Origin: Thermoproteota archaeon
Lineage (GTDB): Archaea; Thermoproteota; Thermoprotei; Thermoproteales; Thermocladiaceae
Length of the DNA stretch: 17,195 nucleotides
Reading direction: 5' to 3'
Assembly: GCA_013153895.1 (NCBI GenBank)
Contig: JAADDN010000087.1
Span: 1 to 17,195 of the forward strand
Positions within the stretch are counted from its first letter, which is position 1; every line of letters begins with the position of its first letter. The notes under the pieces are model-generated. The model had not been told where the DNA came from. It saw only the letters and a list, made by a program, of their open reading frames with translations, and did no database searches. This document shows positions 6,684 to 12,963 of the stretch, piece after piece. A program made the position numbers and the translations under genes.

Positions 6684-7413
6684 CATTCTCAAAGTAGAAG
6701 TTGTTACGTGAAAATGCTCTAAAATCATCATAACGTTCTACAAATCTTCTTCCCTTATCTGAGAGTATGTTGTACAGCTTCTTAACCTCCATGAATAATG
6801 TATCTCCAATATTTCTTCTTCCAGCTAAGTCGAAGCTTAATGGTGTGTCCCAGGATAGTGCTTGAACTGCTCTAACCTTGCCTTTTGTTGAGGAGTCTTC
6901 TGCTATGTCTATAATATCTCTCTTCTTTTCCTGAAACTCTCTATACACTAGCTCTTCGTATCCTCTTGATACTAGCAAGCTCTCTGATAATCTAAGTATC
7001 ATTGCTGTAGAGAGCATAGCATCGAGAGGTGTAACCTTCTCAATCTTGTCTGGTATTGCCCATTTATCTACATGTATGGGATCCATTATGACCTCATAAG
7101 TTGCTAACTCTCTAGCTAGCTCAAGAATAAGCTCGTCATTACTCATGTTAGTGTAGTCTTTACGTATAGATAAGACAGGATCTAGAGTATCATAATCTAT
7201 GAATAACTTGATAGGTTTCTCACTATACTCTAAAGCTGGCTTATTTATACCTAGTATCTCTCTGACAGTATCATGACTATCTACTACATGTACAAAGAGG
7301 ACATCAGCAGGTACATAAACGTTCTTTAATACATTATTTAAAGCTTTTCTCAATCTCTCCAACTCTTCTACAGGAACTTCTACAGAAGTTGTAAGCTCTA
7401 TACGTAGAGTCAC
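6646..7413 (-). CDS. Conserved-looking hypothetical protein, function unknown
   Basis: The 255-residue protein is not one I recognise. It is soluble, with mixed alpha/beta character and an acidic C-terminus (DLEFEEE). The segment DELILELARELATYEVIM has the pattern of a zinc-protease HExxH helix, but both histidine positions are replaced (RELAT), so any protease ancestry would be a dead relic; this is a weak resemblance. The start is GTG at 7413, with a TATA box 25 bp upstream (leaderless). It ends inside thpR on the other strand, with a 38 bp overlap. The good promoter, normal codon use and length argue for a real gene. Confidence 0.6.
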   Translation of the reverse strand: MTLRIELTTSVEVPVEELERLRKALNNVLKNVYVPADVLFVHVVDSHDTVREILGINKPALEYSEKPIKLFIDYDTLDPVLSIRKDYTNMSNDELILELARELATYEVIMDPIHVDKWAIPDKIEKVTPLDAMLSTAMILRLSESLLVSRGYEELVYREFQEKKRDIIDIAEDSSTKGKVRAVQALSWDTPLSFDLAGRRNIGDTLFMEVKKLYNILSDKGRRFVERYDDFRAFSRNNFYFENVREYLDLEFEEE

Positions 7414-7431
7414 GTTAACTATATCGAGTTA

Positions 7432-7443
7432 CTATTTAAAAAT
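7432..7443 (-). promoter_or_regulatory. TATA box for the gene at 6646-7413
   Basis: On the minus strand this reads ATTTTTAAATAG, centred about 25 bp before the GTG at 7413. It lies just beyond the D box of the adjacent sRNA. Confidence 0.55.
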
Positions 7444-7444
7444 C

Positions 7445-7506
7445 AAACTCAGAACTGCCGGCGTGTCTTCACAGATCTGAGAGGCCACGGAACAGTCATC
7501 ATCTAT
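7445..7506 (-). ncRNA. Box C/D sRNA, D guide probably directed at 16S rRNA
   Basis: On the minus strand: C box ATGATGA (7502-7496), D' box CAGA (7479-7476), C' box GTGAAGA (7472-7466) and D box CTGA (7452-7449), 54 nt overall. The D' to C' spacer is 3 nt. The 13-nt D guide CACGCCGGCAGTT would pair with AACTGCCGGCGTG, which resembles the conserved ACTGCCGGCG stretch of archaeal 16S rRNA near E. coli position 1150 (from memory). The D-plus-five rule would then methylate the G after AACT. A TATA box (TTTAAA) lies 27 bp before the C box. Box order, spacing and promoter together make this the strongest RNA call in the window after the tRNA. Confidence 0.72.
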
Positions 7507-7525
7507 AGATATAGCTTAGTGTCTT

Positions 7526-7532
7526 GTTTAAA
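7526..7532 (-). promoter_or_regulatory. TATA box for the box C/D sRNA at 7445-7506
   Basis: TTTAAAC on the minus strand is centred 27 bp before the C box at 7502, so transcription would start 2-4 nt before the box. It directly adjoins the D box (7536-7533) of the second sRNA. Confidence 0.55.
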
Positions 7533-7588
7533 TCAGTTGCGAGAAGTCCTGCATCATCTCTCATCCCAGTCCTGGGCTCATCATCTAT
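7530..7588 (-). ncRNA. Second box C/D sRNA candidate, tandem to the first
   Basis: On the minus strand: C box ATGATGA (7584-7578), C' box ATGATGC (7557-7551) and D box CTGA (7536-7533), 52 nt overall; a CTGG at 7569-7566 could serve as D'. The D guide is the stretch ending TTCTCGCAA, with expected target TTGCGAGAAGTCC; I cannot place that target. The self-complementary CCCAGGACTGGG lies inside. No clear TATA box is seen about 26 bp upstream on this strand, which lowers confidence. Confidence 0.52.
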
Positions 7589-7593
7589 TAAAG
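7586..7593 (+). promoter_or_regulatory. TATA box for the MobB-like gene
   Basis: TATTAAAG is centred about 27 bp before the ATG at 7617, the leaderless spacing. It directly abuts the 5' end of the minus-strand sRNA candidate. Confidence 0.5.
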
Positions 7594-7616
7594 CTTAGAT
7601 AGATCTAACTAGCACT

Positions 7617-8387
7617 ATGCTACCAATAATAGCTGTTGTAGGTTTTAAAAATTCTGGAAAGACTCTCATAATATCAGAAGTCTGTAGAAAACTATCTAGA
7701 GAAGGTATAAAAATATTACCAATAAAGCATATTCCGCATAAAGACTTTACAATGCTCAAAGATAAGAAAGATACCACAATATTATACGAGAACTGTAGAA
7801 GCACAGGTTATGTTGCTGATAGTGGAGAGATAGGTATGATAATTAAGGAAGATGATATAGATATTATAGATTTTTCTATAAAAATTAGATCACTATTTAA
7901 TTACGATCTTATAATGCTTGAAGGATTTTCAAGAAAGGTATTAAATAATGATAAAATAATCAAGATAATATGTTTGAGAAGTATTGATGAACTTAAAGAT
8001 TTTCAATCAGAGGGAGTATCCATACTCTGCTCATTAAATATTCATTCAAAAGAGATTATTAAGATTCCTGAGGAGATTAATATTGTTATTAATTTTGTAA
8101 GGAATTTTCTAAAGGTTTATAAGATATATGAGAGATTACCGAGACTAGATTGTGGTAGATGTGGATTAACATGTTGGAGGATGGCTGAGCTAATATTTAG
8201 AGGATCTAGATCGTTTAATGATTGTTTAACTCTTCAAGATAATGTGAAAGTAGTTGTTAATGGTGTTGAGATTCCTCTAAATGATTTTGTTAGAAAGCTC
8301 TGTAGCAATATAATACTTGGCTTGTTAAAATCTTTGAAAGGTGTTCCTGATGATGTGAGATATGTCAGGATCGAGTTAAGATTCTAA
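7617..8387 (+). CDS. mobB: MobB-like P-loop NTPase with C-terminal Fe-S domain
   Basis: The 256-residue protein begins with a P-loop, GFKNSGKT at 9-16, followed by the PIKHIPH and LIMLEGFS motifs typical of MobB (molybdopterin-guanine dinucleotide biosynthesis adaptor GTPase). The last 80 residues add the CGRCGLTCWRMAELIFRG motif with C179, C182, C186 and C203, the pattern of the FeS domain (CGxCG...C...C) also known from CdhD/AcsC-type proteins, predicted to bind a [4Fe-4S] cluster. MobB proteins usually end before such a domain. The fusion suggests a role in handing molybdenum/tungsten cofactor or Fe-S to a redox enzyme; this is inference. The start is leaderless. Its end overlaps lysZ on the other strand by 12 bp. 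Codon use is A+T-rich. Confidence 0.75.
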   Translation: MLPIIAVVGFKNSGKTLIISEVCRKLSREGIKILPIKHIPHKDFTMLKDKKDTTILYENCRSTGYVADSGEIGMIIKEDDIDIIDFSIKIRSLFNYDLIMLEGFSRKVLNNDKIIKIICLRSIDELKDFQSEGVSILCSLNIHSKEIIKIPEEINIVINFVRNFLKVYKIYERLPRLDCGRCGLTCWRMAELIFRGSRSFNDCLTLQDNVKVVVNGVEIPLNDFVRKLCSNIILGLLKSLKGVPDDVRYVRIELRF

Positions 8388-9185
8388 CGATATGTGTGTT
8401 CCAGCTCCTCCTAAAGCCTCTCTTATAGGTCTCTCTCTTAAGCCACTACTTATTATCGTCCTTATTCCCTCTCTTGCTATTTGAGAAGCCATGTACAACT
8501 TTCTCTTCATTCCTCCTTTAACTTCCTCACTCTCTTTAAACAATCTTTCAGCTTCCTCTGGCTTAAGTTTGCTTACTGTCTTACCACCTATGAGTAGTCC
8601 ATCAACATCTAGCAGTATTATGCAGTAGTCTGGTTTAAGTGTGATAGATAACATATATGCTACTTGATCACTATCAACGTTAAGTAGAGTTCCATTCTCA
8701 TCTACTGCTATTGGAGCTATAACAGGTACGTAAGATGATTCTAGAAGAGTTTTCATGAGATCTGTATTAACGTTAATTATCTTTCCCGTATATCCTCCAT
8801 CTATGACTCTCTGTCTACCTCTCTCATCAACTATGATTATCTTCTCCTTTCTCTTTGCTAGTAGAAGCTTACCATCAGCTCCTGATAATCCTACTGCTGG
8901 TACTCCAAGCTGTATTAATTTGCTTACTAAGCTCTTGTTTAACCACATCATTCCCATGACATAGCACCATAACGTGTTCTCGTCAGTGTATCTGCTAACT
9001 ACTCCACTAGGACTTTTCACGAATACTGGCTTTATGCCAAGCTTCTCCATGAGCTCTGTAACGTAGAATCCTCCTCCATGAGCTATAGCTATCTTATGAC
9101 CTTCAGATACTAGCTCTTTAACGTCTCTAAGGACATTATCTACGCCCTTTCTAATTACTGAGCCTCCTATCTTTACAATGATCGT
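8376..9185 (-). CDS. lysZ: [LysW]-aminoadipate/[LysW]-glutamate kinase; start codon non-canonical
   Basis: The amino-acid kinase phosphorylates the side-chain carboxylate of alpha-aminoadipate (or glutamate) bound to the carrier protein LysW, in lysine and arginine synthesis. Visible motifs are IVKIGGS at the N-terminus, AHGGG, SPSGVVSRYTDENTL, AVGLSGADG, GGYTGKI, LNVDSDQ and the C-terminal VKGGMKRK...AREG. The first ATG (9050) would give 224 residues and remove both IVKIGGS and HGGG, yet the upstream frame stays open and homologous to about 9182. No in-frame ATG, GTG or TTG exists there. I place the start at the ACG of 9185-9183 (IIVKIGGS follows; 269 residues, normal length); ATC or ATT next to it are alternatives, or a sequencing error has hidden an ATG. 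A TATA box lies at 9225-9233. No other lys/arg genes are nearby. Confidence 0.8.
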   Translation of the reverse strand, partial: TIIVKIGGSVIRKGVDNVLRDVKELVSEGHKIAIAHGGGFYVTELMEKLGIKPVFVKSPSGVVSRYTDENTLWCYVMGMMWLNKSLVSKLIQLGVPAVGLSGADGKLLLAKRKEKIIIVDERGRQRVIDGGYTGKIINVNTDLMKTLLESSYVPVIAPIAVDENGTLLNVDSDQVAYMLSITLKPDYCIILLDVDGLLIGGKTVSKLKPEEAERLFKESEEVKGGMKRKLYMASQIAREGIRTIISSGLRERPIREALGGAGTHISLES

Positions 9186-9224
9186 GGCAAAGACTGACCA
9201 CCCAAGCGTCCTCGTAAAGATTCT

Positions 9225-9233
9225 CTTTTTAAG
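9225..9233 (-). promoter_or_regulatory. TATA box for lysZ
   Basis: On the minus strand this is CTTAAAAAG. Start of transcription is expected near 9203, about 20 nt before the presumed lysZ start. A GGGTGGT (9203-9197) could act as a weak ribosome-binding site. The box begins just after the stop of the regulator gene upstream. Confidence 0.5.
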
Positions 9234-9235
9234 TA

Positions 9236-9700
9236 CTACTCTAGCTCCTCTGTGCTCTGTTGAGCTGGTGTTTGAGCCTGCTTCTCCCTCTCTACGAGAT
9301 ACTTCTCTACATATTCCATTATCGTTCTCTTAACCTCTTCAGGAGGTAATGCTGCTGCTAGAAGATCAACTACCTCTCTAAGCTTGAGCTCAACCTTAGG
9401 CTTCACATTCTCTAGATAGAACTCTCTCCCCTTATCCGTAAGACTGTAGAAGACTTTCAACTTTACACCCTTAACCTCGACCTGCTTGTTTACGAGACCA
9501 AGACTGACAAGCTTGTTTAAGACTTGTGTAAGTGTTGCCTTACTCATCGATTTTCTACCTTGTCTTGCTCTTCTCTTAGATATCTCTGCAAGAATGTCAC
9601 TCCAAGTCAATCTACAGTCTGGGGTCTTACATAGCTCACACATTACGCTTAGAACTTCAAATTCGCTCTCTGTTAGCTCTATTTTCTGCACCTCTGCCAC
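9236..9700 (-). CDS. Winged-helix transcriptional regulator (PadR/MarR-like)
   Basis: The 154-residue protein has an N-terminal winged helix at about 8-95: LTESEFEVLSVMCEL, a recognition-helix region SKATLTQVLNKLVSLGLV, and a wing ending KVFYSLTDKGREF. A C-terminal helix (about 100-140) is likely the dimerisation arm, followed by a polar Gln/Glu tail. This is the general PadR/MarR layout seen in archaeal one-domain regulators; the exact family and ligand are unknown. Two cysteines (CELCKTPDC gives C21, C24, C29) sit in the first helix region and could bind metal or sense redox state; this is speculation. GTG start at 9700, TATA box 26 bp upstream. It lies just upstream of lysZ, in the same direction. 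Confidence 0.7.
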   Translation of the reverse strand: MAEVQKIELTESEFEVLSVMCELCKTPDCRLTWSDILAEISKRRARQGRKSMSKATLTQVLNKLVSLGLVNKQVEVKGVKLKVFYSLTDKGREFYLENVKPKVELKLREVVDLLAAALPPEEVKRTIMEYVEKYLVEREKQAQTPAQQSTEELE

Positions 9701-9720
9701 GTGAGATAGGCGAATTGGTT

Positions 9721-9731
9721 CTTTATAAATC
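9721..9731 (-). promoter_or_regulatory. TATA box for the winged-helix regulator
   Basis: On the minus strand this reads GATTTATAAAG, centred about 26 bp before the GTG at 9700. Confidence 0.6.
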
Positions 9732-9780
9732 TTAGTTTGAGAATACTTATGGTATCATATAGAGAATACTGGTTTCGAAC

Positions 9781-10818
9781 TCAGCGTGATCTCAAGGCAC
9801 GTATGAACATTGGAACTATGTACCTATCTATGATAGTCATAATCATCTTTCGTGCAGACTCCTCATCTATAGCAGAGATCTCGTAGATCTCTCTCACGTA
9901 TCTAGACGCTGCTTCTCTCGCCTTCTCAACTTCTTCTCTAGATGCTATATCTATCTTATTTATGACTACTATAACAGGAACGTTACTGAAGTTCTGAACA
10001 ATCTCTTCAAGAAGCTTTATCTGTCTCTCAAGCTCATAACCCGAGTGTAATGTTGGATCTATGAGGAAAAGTATCACCTTTGCTAAATGTCTTAATGCTA
10101 GCACGGCCTGTCTCTCAATCACGTTCATCTCACTTAGAGGTCTATCAAGAAGTCCTGGAGTATCTATTATCTGTACAATAGCATCACCATAGAGTCTAAT
10201 ATGTCCAACATGGATCTCTTTAGTAGTGAATGGGTACTCAGCTACTTCAGGTTTTGCTGAGGATACTGCTCTGACAAGGCTTGACTTACCTACGTTAGGC
10301 ATTCCAGCTACGACTATAGTGTAGAGTTCTGGATTTATTGCTGGAAGCTTCTTCATCTTCCTGACAGCATCTCTAAGATACTCAAGCTCTGGAGCTACAT
10401 CCTCTATCAGATCTATTATTCGACCTATGTACATTCTCCTAGCTTTAACTATCTCTTCTCTTGATCCAGCAATCTTGATCATGAATAACACATCTCGCTC
10501 TATTGCTCTTATAGCTGTGGGTAAATGAGCAAGTTTACCTAATGCATGCCTATACTTGTCTATTCCTATGAGAAGATCGAGAAGCTCTCTATAAAATGGA
10601 TGTAGCTTATCTACGAACGGCATGTTCATCACTATATCTCTAACAAGCTCTATCAGGTAGCGGCTGGTCTCTTTTACTCTACGTGTCTCAAGTCTCCTCA
10701 ACTTTATAAATCCAGGATCAACGCTAGGTGCAGGTGCTTCAGTAGTCTTATACTTGCTCACTATTATCCTTATGAGCTCATCCTTCGATGGTATGTATGG
10801 TAATAATCTAAATGCCAT
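9781..10818 (-). CDS. NOG1-type GTPase (Obg/HflX-like superfamily), ribosome biogenesis
   Basis: The 345-residue protein matches the archaeal NOG1 family, relatives of the nucleolar GTPase needed for 60S subunit assembly. A helical N-terminal domain (about 1-160, with LHPFYRELLDLLIGIDKYRH) precedes the G domain: G1 GMPNVGKSS at 172-180, G2 TT near 198, G3 DTPGLLDRP at 219-227, G4 NKID at 287-290, and G5 SAID near 313. Archaeal NOG1 lacks the long eukaryotic C-terminal extension, and this length fits. ATG start at 10818; a TATA box at 10857-10865 implies a leader of about 17 nt, unlike the leaderless neighbours. The role is known by family membership only. Confidence 0.9.
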   Translation of the reverse strand: MAFRLLPYIPSKDELIRIIVSKYKTTEAPAPSVDPGFIKLRRLETRRVKETSRYLIELVRDIVMNMPFVDKLHPFYRELLDLLIGIDKYRHALGKLAHLPTAIRAIERDVLFMIKIAGSREEIVKARRMYIGRIIDLIEDVAPELEYLRDAVRKMKKLPAINPELYTIVVAGMPNVGKSSLVRAVSSAKPEVAEYPFTTKEIHVGHIRLYGDAIVQIIDTPGLLDRPLSEMNVIERQAVLALRHLAKVILFLIDPTLHSGYELERQIKLLEEIVQNFSNVPVIVVINKIDIASREEVEKAREAASRYVREIYEISAIDEESARKMIMTIIDRYIVPMFIRALRSR

Positions 10819-10856
10819 AGTTACAGTTCACTTGAGAGCTAAGTATGTGGAGAAAT

Positions 10857-10865
10857 CTTAAAAAG
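10857..10865 (-). promoter_or_regulatory. TATA box for the NOG1 gene
   Basis: CTTTTTAAG on the minus strand is centred about 43 bp before the ATG, so the transcript would have a short 5' leader. Confidence 0.45.
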
Positions 10866-10874
10866 GTATCTCAC

Positions 10875-11384
10875 CTATCCTACAACATGAAAGGCAAGTA
10901 ACCACATTAATGCACTTAAAAGACAAACAAGCACCACATATGTCATACATGCTGTATATAGTGCAGACTCAGCAACATGTCTAGCGCTCTTCAACACATT
11001 TATCTCGCGAGCAACAACGATGCATAGACCGTTAACTAAGGTTATCAATATTACTAGGATCGTAGTCATTTTCTGACCAAGAATGTTTACAAAAATGTAG
11101 GATAATGATACTACGATTCCTGTAGCAGTCATAGCTATTATGAACTTTCTCACTATGTCCTGCTCCTTCAATACTACTCTCCCAACATATGCAAAGAATA
11201 ATGTTATGAGTGGTGCGAGAACGAGTATTAGAGCTATCCATTTTATGAATGATGTAGATTTTACAAAGTATATGACTATACCTGGTAGAGAACCCATCAG
11301 TGTTCCGTGAATTGGCTCGTAGAGGTCTGAGTATTCTGCAACTTCGTCTAGAAATGCTTTAAATTGTCTAGGTAGCTTTACCAT
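10875..11384 (-). CDS. Small membrane protein, unknown function
   Basis: This 169-residue protein is not one I recognise. A polar N-terminus (about 1-25) precedes four or five hydrophobic segments: roughly 28-42, 47-69, 82-102, 107-126 and 139-165. No catalytic motif or signal peptide is clear, and only the polar stretch between the second and third segments (about 70-80) contains several charges. The ATG at 11384 lies 30 bp after a TTTAAA box. It is followed by the NOG1 gene in the same direction, which has its own promoter, so no functional link is implied. Confidence 0.6.
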   Translation of the reverse strand: MVKLPRQFKAFLDEVAEYSDLYEPIHGTLMGSLPGIVIYFVKSTSFIKWIALILVLAPLITLFFAYVGRVVLKEQDIVRKFIIAMTATGIVVSLSYIFVNILGQKMTTILVILITLVNGLCIVVAREINVLKSARHVAESALYTACMTYVVLVCLLSALMWLLAFHVVG

Positions 11385-11409
11385 GTACGTACGTTAGTTC
11401 TAGAAAACC

Positions 11410-11419
11410 CTTTTAAATG
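11410..11419. promoter_or_regulatory. Shared palindromic TATA box for two divergent transcripts
   Basis: CTTTTAAATG contains TTTAAA, which reads the same on both strands. It is centred 30 bp before the membrane-protein ATG (minus, 11384) and about 26 bp before the C box of the sRNA candidate (plus, 11440). It could serve either or both. Confidence 0.5.
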
Positions 11420-11435
11420 ATGAGCACATGATTAA

Positions 11436-11493
11436 TCTAGTGATGAGCTACGGATCTGGTGATTCAGGATGATCGGAAAGGGATTGCTGACCT
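11436..11493 (+). ncRNA. Box C/D sRNA candidate between the membrane protein and uS14 genes
   Basis: A perfect C box GTGATGA lies at 11440-11446 and D box CTGA at 11487-11490, 51 nt overall. CTGG (11456-11459) may be D', and ATGATCG (11469-11475) a degenerate C'. The guides would be GCTACGGAT (D') and GAAAGGGATTG (D). A TATA box is centred 26 bp upstream. It ends against the uS14 stop codon on the other strand. Targets are not identified. Confidence 0.52.
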
Positions 11494-11657
11494 TAGTAAT
11501 ACTTCTTGAATCCAAGCTTCTCAGCTACCTCTCTAAAACATCTCCTACAGAGCATGAGACCATACTTCCTTATTATTGCCTCATGTGTTCCACACCTTAT
11601 ACATCTCATGGATCCTTTACCGAACTTCCTCTCCTTTGGAGGTTTTATCTTCGCCAT
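11493..11657 (-). CDS. rpsN: 30S ribosomal protein uS14, zinc-binding type
   Basis: A 54-residue gene, easily missed because of its size. The translation starts MAKIKPPKERKFGKGSMRC and ends AEKLGFKKYY. The four cysteines C19, C22, C37 and C40 form the CxxC-x14-CxxC zinc ribbon of the archaeal/eukaryotic S14/S29 type, a protein of the small-subunit head near the decoding site. ATG at 11657, with a TATA box 27 bp upstream; an in-frame ATG at 11666 is only 18 bp from the box and unlikely. In many archaea this gene lies inside the large ribosomal operon between L5 and S8; here it stands alone. An open frame on the opposite strand (about 11469-11777) is its shadow. Confidence 0.93.
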   Translation of the reverse strand: MAKIKPPKERKFGKGSMRCIRCGTHEAIIRKYGLMLCRRCFREVAEKLGFKKYY

Positions 11658-11679
11658 CGTAATCATGTGAGTATCCTAG

Positions 11680-11688
11680 CTTTAAATG
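11680..11688 (-). promoter_or_regulatory. TATA box for the uS14 gene
   Basis: CATTTAAAG on the minus strand, centred 27 bp before the ATG at 11657; it decides between the two possible ATG starts. Confidence 0.6.
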
Positions 11689-11711
11689 TCTTCCGCACCC
11701 TTAAGAAACGA

Positions 11712-11720
11712 GTTTTAATC
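11712..11720 (+). promoter_or_regulatory. TATA box for the retropepsin-like gene
   Basis: GTTTTAATC is centred about 27 bp before the ATG at 11743. Confidence 0.5.
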
Positions 11721-11742
11721 TCCTTCATCCATGGTCTAACGC

Positions 11743-12123
11743 ATGGGCATAATCTGCATCCGAGTAAAAATATGTAACCTTGATAGATCTAAATGTGTTG
11801 AGACTGATGCAATAGTTGATACAGGATCAACACTGAGCGTGGTTCCGAGAGAAATCGCTAAGGAGCTTGATCTACGGACCGTGAGAGTCGACAAGGTGAG
11901 GACTGGTGCTGGAACTATAGAGCTTGAGGCTGCTGCAGCCGTGATAGAGATTCTCGGTAAGCAGACTCTGAATGATGTGTGGATAAGTGATAACATTGAT
12001 ACTGTCCTGATTGGTGCTGTGACTCTGGAGTGTCTTGGACTTCGTGTTGATCCTATAACTGGCAGGCTTGTTGAGTCTTTCAAGATGATGTACAAGGCTA
12101 TACGTCACTCACTAGCTAGCTAA
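11743..12123 (+). CDS. Retropepsin-like aspartyl protease domain protein
   Basis: The 126-residue protein carries the aspartyl-protease signature AIVDTGSTLSVVP with D26-T27-G28, and a later hydrophobic-hydrophobic-Gly (VLIGAVTLECLGL, about 88-100) as in the retropepsin fold, where a homodimer forms the active site. Single-domain proteins of this size occur across archaea and bacteria ('clan AA aspartic protease', gag-polyprotein-protease-like); substrates are generally unknown. No signal peptide or membrane segment is seen, so a cytoplasmic protein is likely. There is no reverse transcriptase, integrase or repeat nearby, so it is a cellular gene, not a retroelement. The start is leaderless; the 3' end overlaps the GPN GTPase on the other strand by 8 bp. 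Confidence 0.75.
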   Translation: MGIICIRVKICNLDRSKCVETDAIVDTGSTLSVVPREIAKELDLRTVRVDKVRTGAGTIELEAAAAVIEILGKQTLNDVWISDNIDTVLIGAVTLECLGLRVDPITGRLVESFKMMYKAIRHSLAS

Positions 12124-12871
12124 GGTCTCCACATGTGCAGAAGACCTCGTATATGAGAGTATGAAGATCCTCTAGACCCTCTCTACGTGGTATACATAGC
12201 TTCACGATACGCTGCTTCTTCTCTAATCTACTTATTATTCTCCATAGCTCTTCTACAAGATCTTTCTGAGCTCCTTCTAGCATGATCTCTCCATACTTCT
12301 CAACATCTATGCTCAATATCTCATCTATCTTAGGGTTCAGATCTGCCTTAGTTATTGCTGATATTATTGGTACATCTATCCTATATCTTGTTGCTAGTGC
12401 CATAAGCTTGAGAAATGCTAGATCTCTCACGCTATGTATAATGTCTGCAGGTATGAGAAATACTCCACATGCCCTAGTCTTTTCCGCAAATATTCTCATT
12501 ATTCTTATAGAAGCATCATAAAATAATGTCAGCTCTAGCTGTCCAGGAGTGTCTACTAGAATGTAGTCATAATTCTCTGATGCATAATCTACAAAATTCT
12601 TTATCTGATCCTCATACTTGAGAAGCTCCTCAACGCTCCTTATGAGAGCCATGTTCGGCCCAATCCTGTCTCTCTTCATTATGTCTCTAACAGTATAGTA
12701 GTTACGTATGTCGAAGTCCGCGTCATATGGAATCTCCTCGACAGCAGCATCAAGATTAACGTAACAGGTCTGAAATCCCTGCTCTTCGAGATACTTTCCT
12801 AAGCTATCTGTTAGACTAGTCTTACCGCTACCTGCAGGTCCAAGTATGAACACTGTCTTAGCCCAGGTCAT
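12116..12871 (-). CDS. GPN-loop GTPase
   Basis: The 251-residue protein has Walker A GPAGSGKT at 11-18, the family-defining Gly-Pro-Asn at 71-73, the G3 motif DTPGQLE at 107-113 and TKAD at 174-177. GPN-loop GTPases form homodimers in archaea (PAB0955 type); the eukaryotic members GPN1-3 assist RNA polymerase II assembly and import. The archaeal role is not settled. Length is typical. ATG at 12871, 30 bp after a TATA box. It diverges from the uS7 gene across 92 bp holding both promoters. Confidence 0.9.
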   Translation of the reverse strand: MTWAKTVFILGPAGSGKTSLTDSLGKYLEEQGFQTCYVNLDAAVEEIPYDADFDIRNYYTVRDIMKRDRIGPNMALIRSVEELLKYEDQIKNFVDYASENYDYILVDTPGQLELTLFYDASIRIMRIFAEKTRACGVFLIPADIIHSVRDLAFLKLMALATRYRIDVPIISAITKADLNPKIDEILSIDVEKYGEIMLEGAQKDLVEELWRIISRLEKKQRIVKLCIPRREGLEDLHTLIYEVFCTCGDLS

Positions 12872-12896
12872 CTACAGGATCATATATTCTTGACGC

Positions 12897-12906
12897 GGTT
12901 AAAAAC
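12897..12906 (-). promoter_or_regulatory. TATA box for the GPN-loop GTPase gene
   Basis: GTTTTTAACC on the minus strand, centred about 30 bp before the ATG at 12871. Confidence 0.5.
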
Positions 12907-12933
12907 ATGTTCTTCATTAACATATAGAAGCAG

Positions 12934-12941
12934 TTATAAAG
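12934..12941 (+). promoter_or_regulatory. TATA box for the uS7 gene
   Basis: TTATAAAG is centred about 27 bp before the ATG at 12964; one of the best TATA matches in the window. Confidence 0.6.
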
Positions 12942-12963
12942 GGGTTATCAGCTACGTTAAGTA

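Noticed and set aside
7565..7576. Palindrome CCCAGTCCTGGG as a terminator hairpin
   Set aside because: No T-run follows on either strand, and it lies inside the C/D sRNA candidate; archaea rarely use hairpin terminators.
9765..9782. T-loop-like GGTTTCGAACTC
   Set aside because: No acceptor, D or anticodon arm can be built around it.
11469..11777. Plus-strand open frame of about 100 codons
   Set aside because: It runs antisense to the clear uS14 gene and into the retropepsin gene in another frame; no protein family resemblance.
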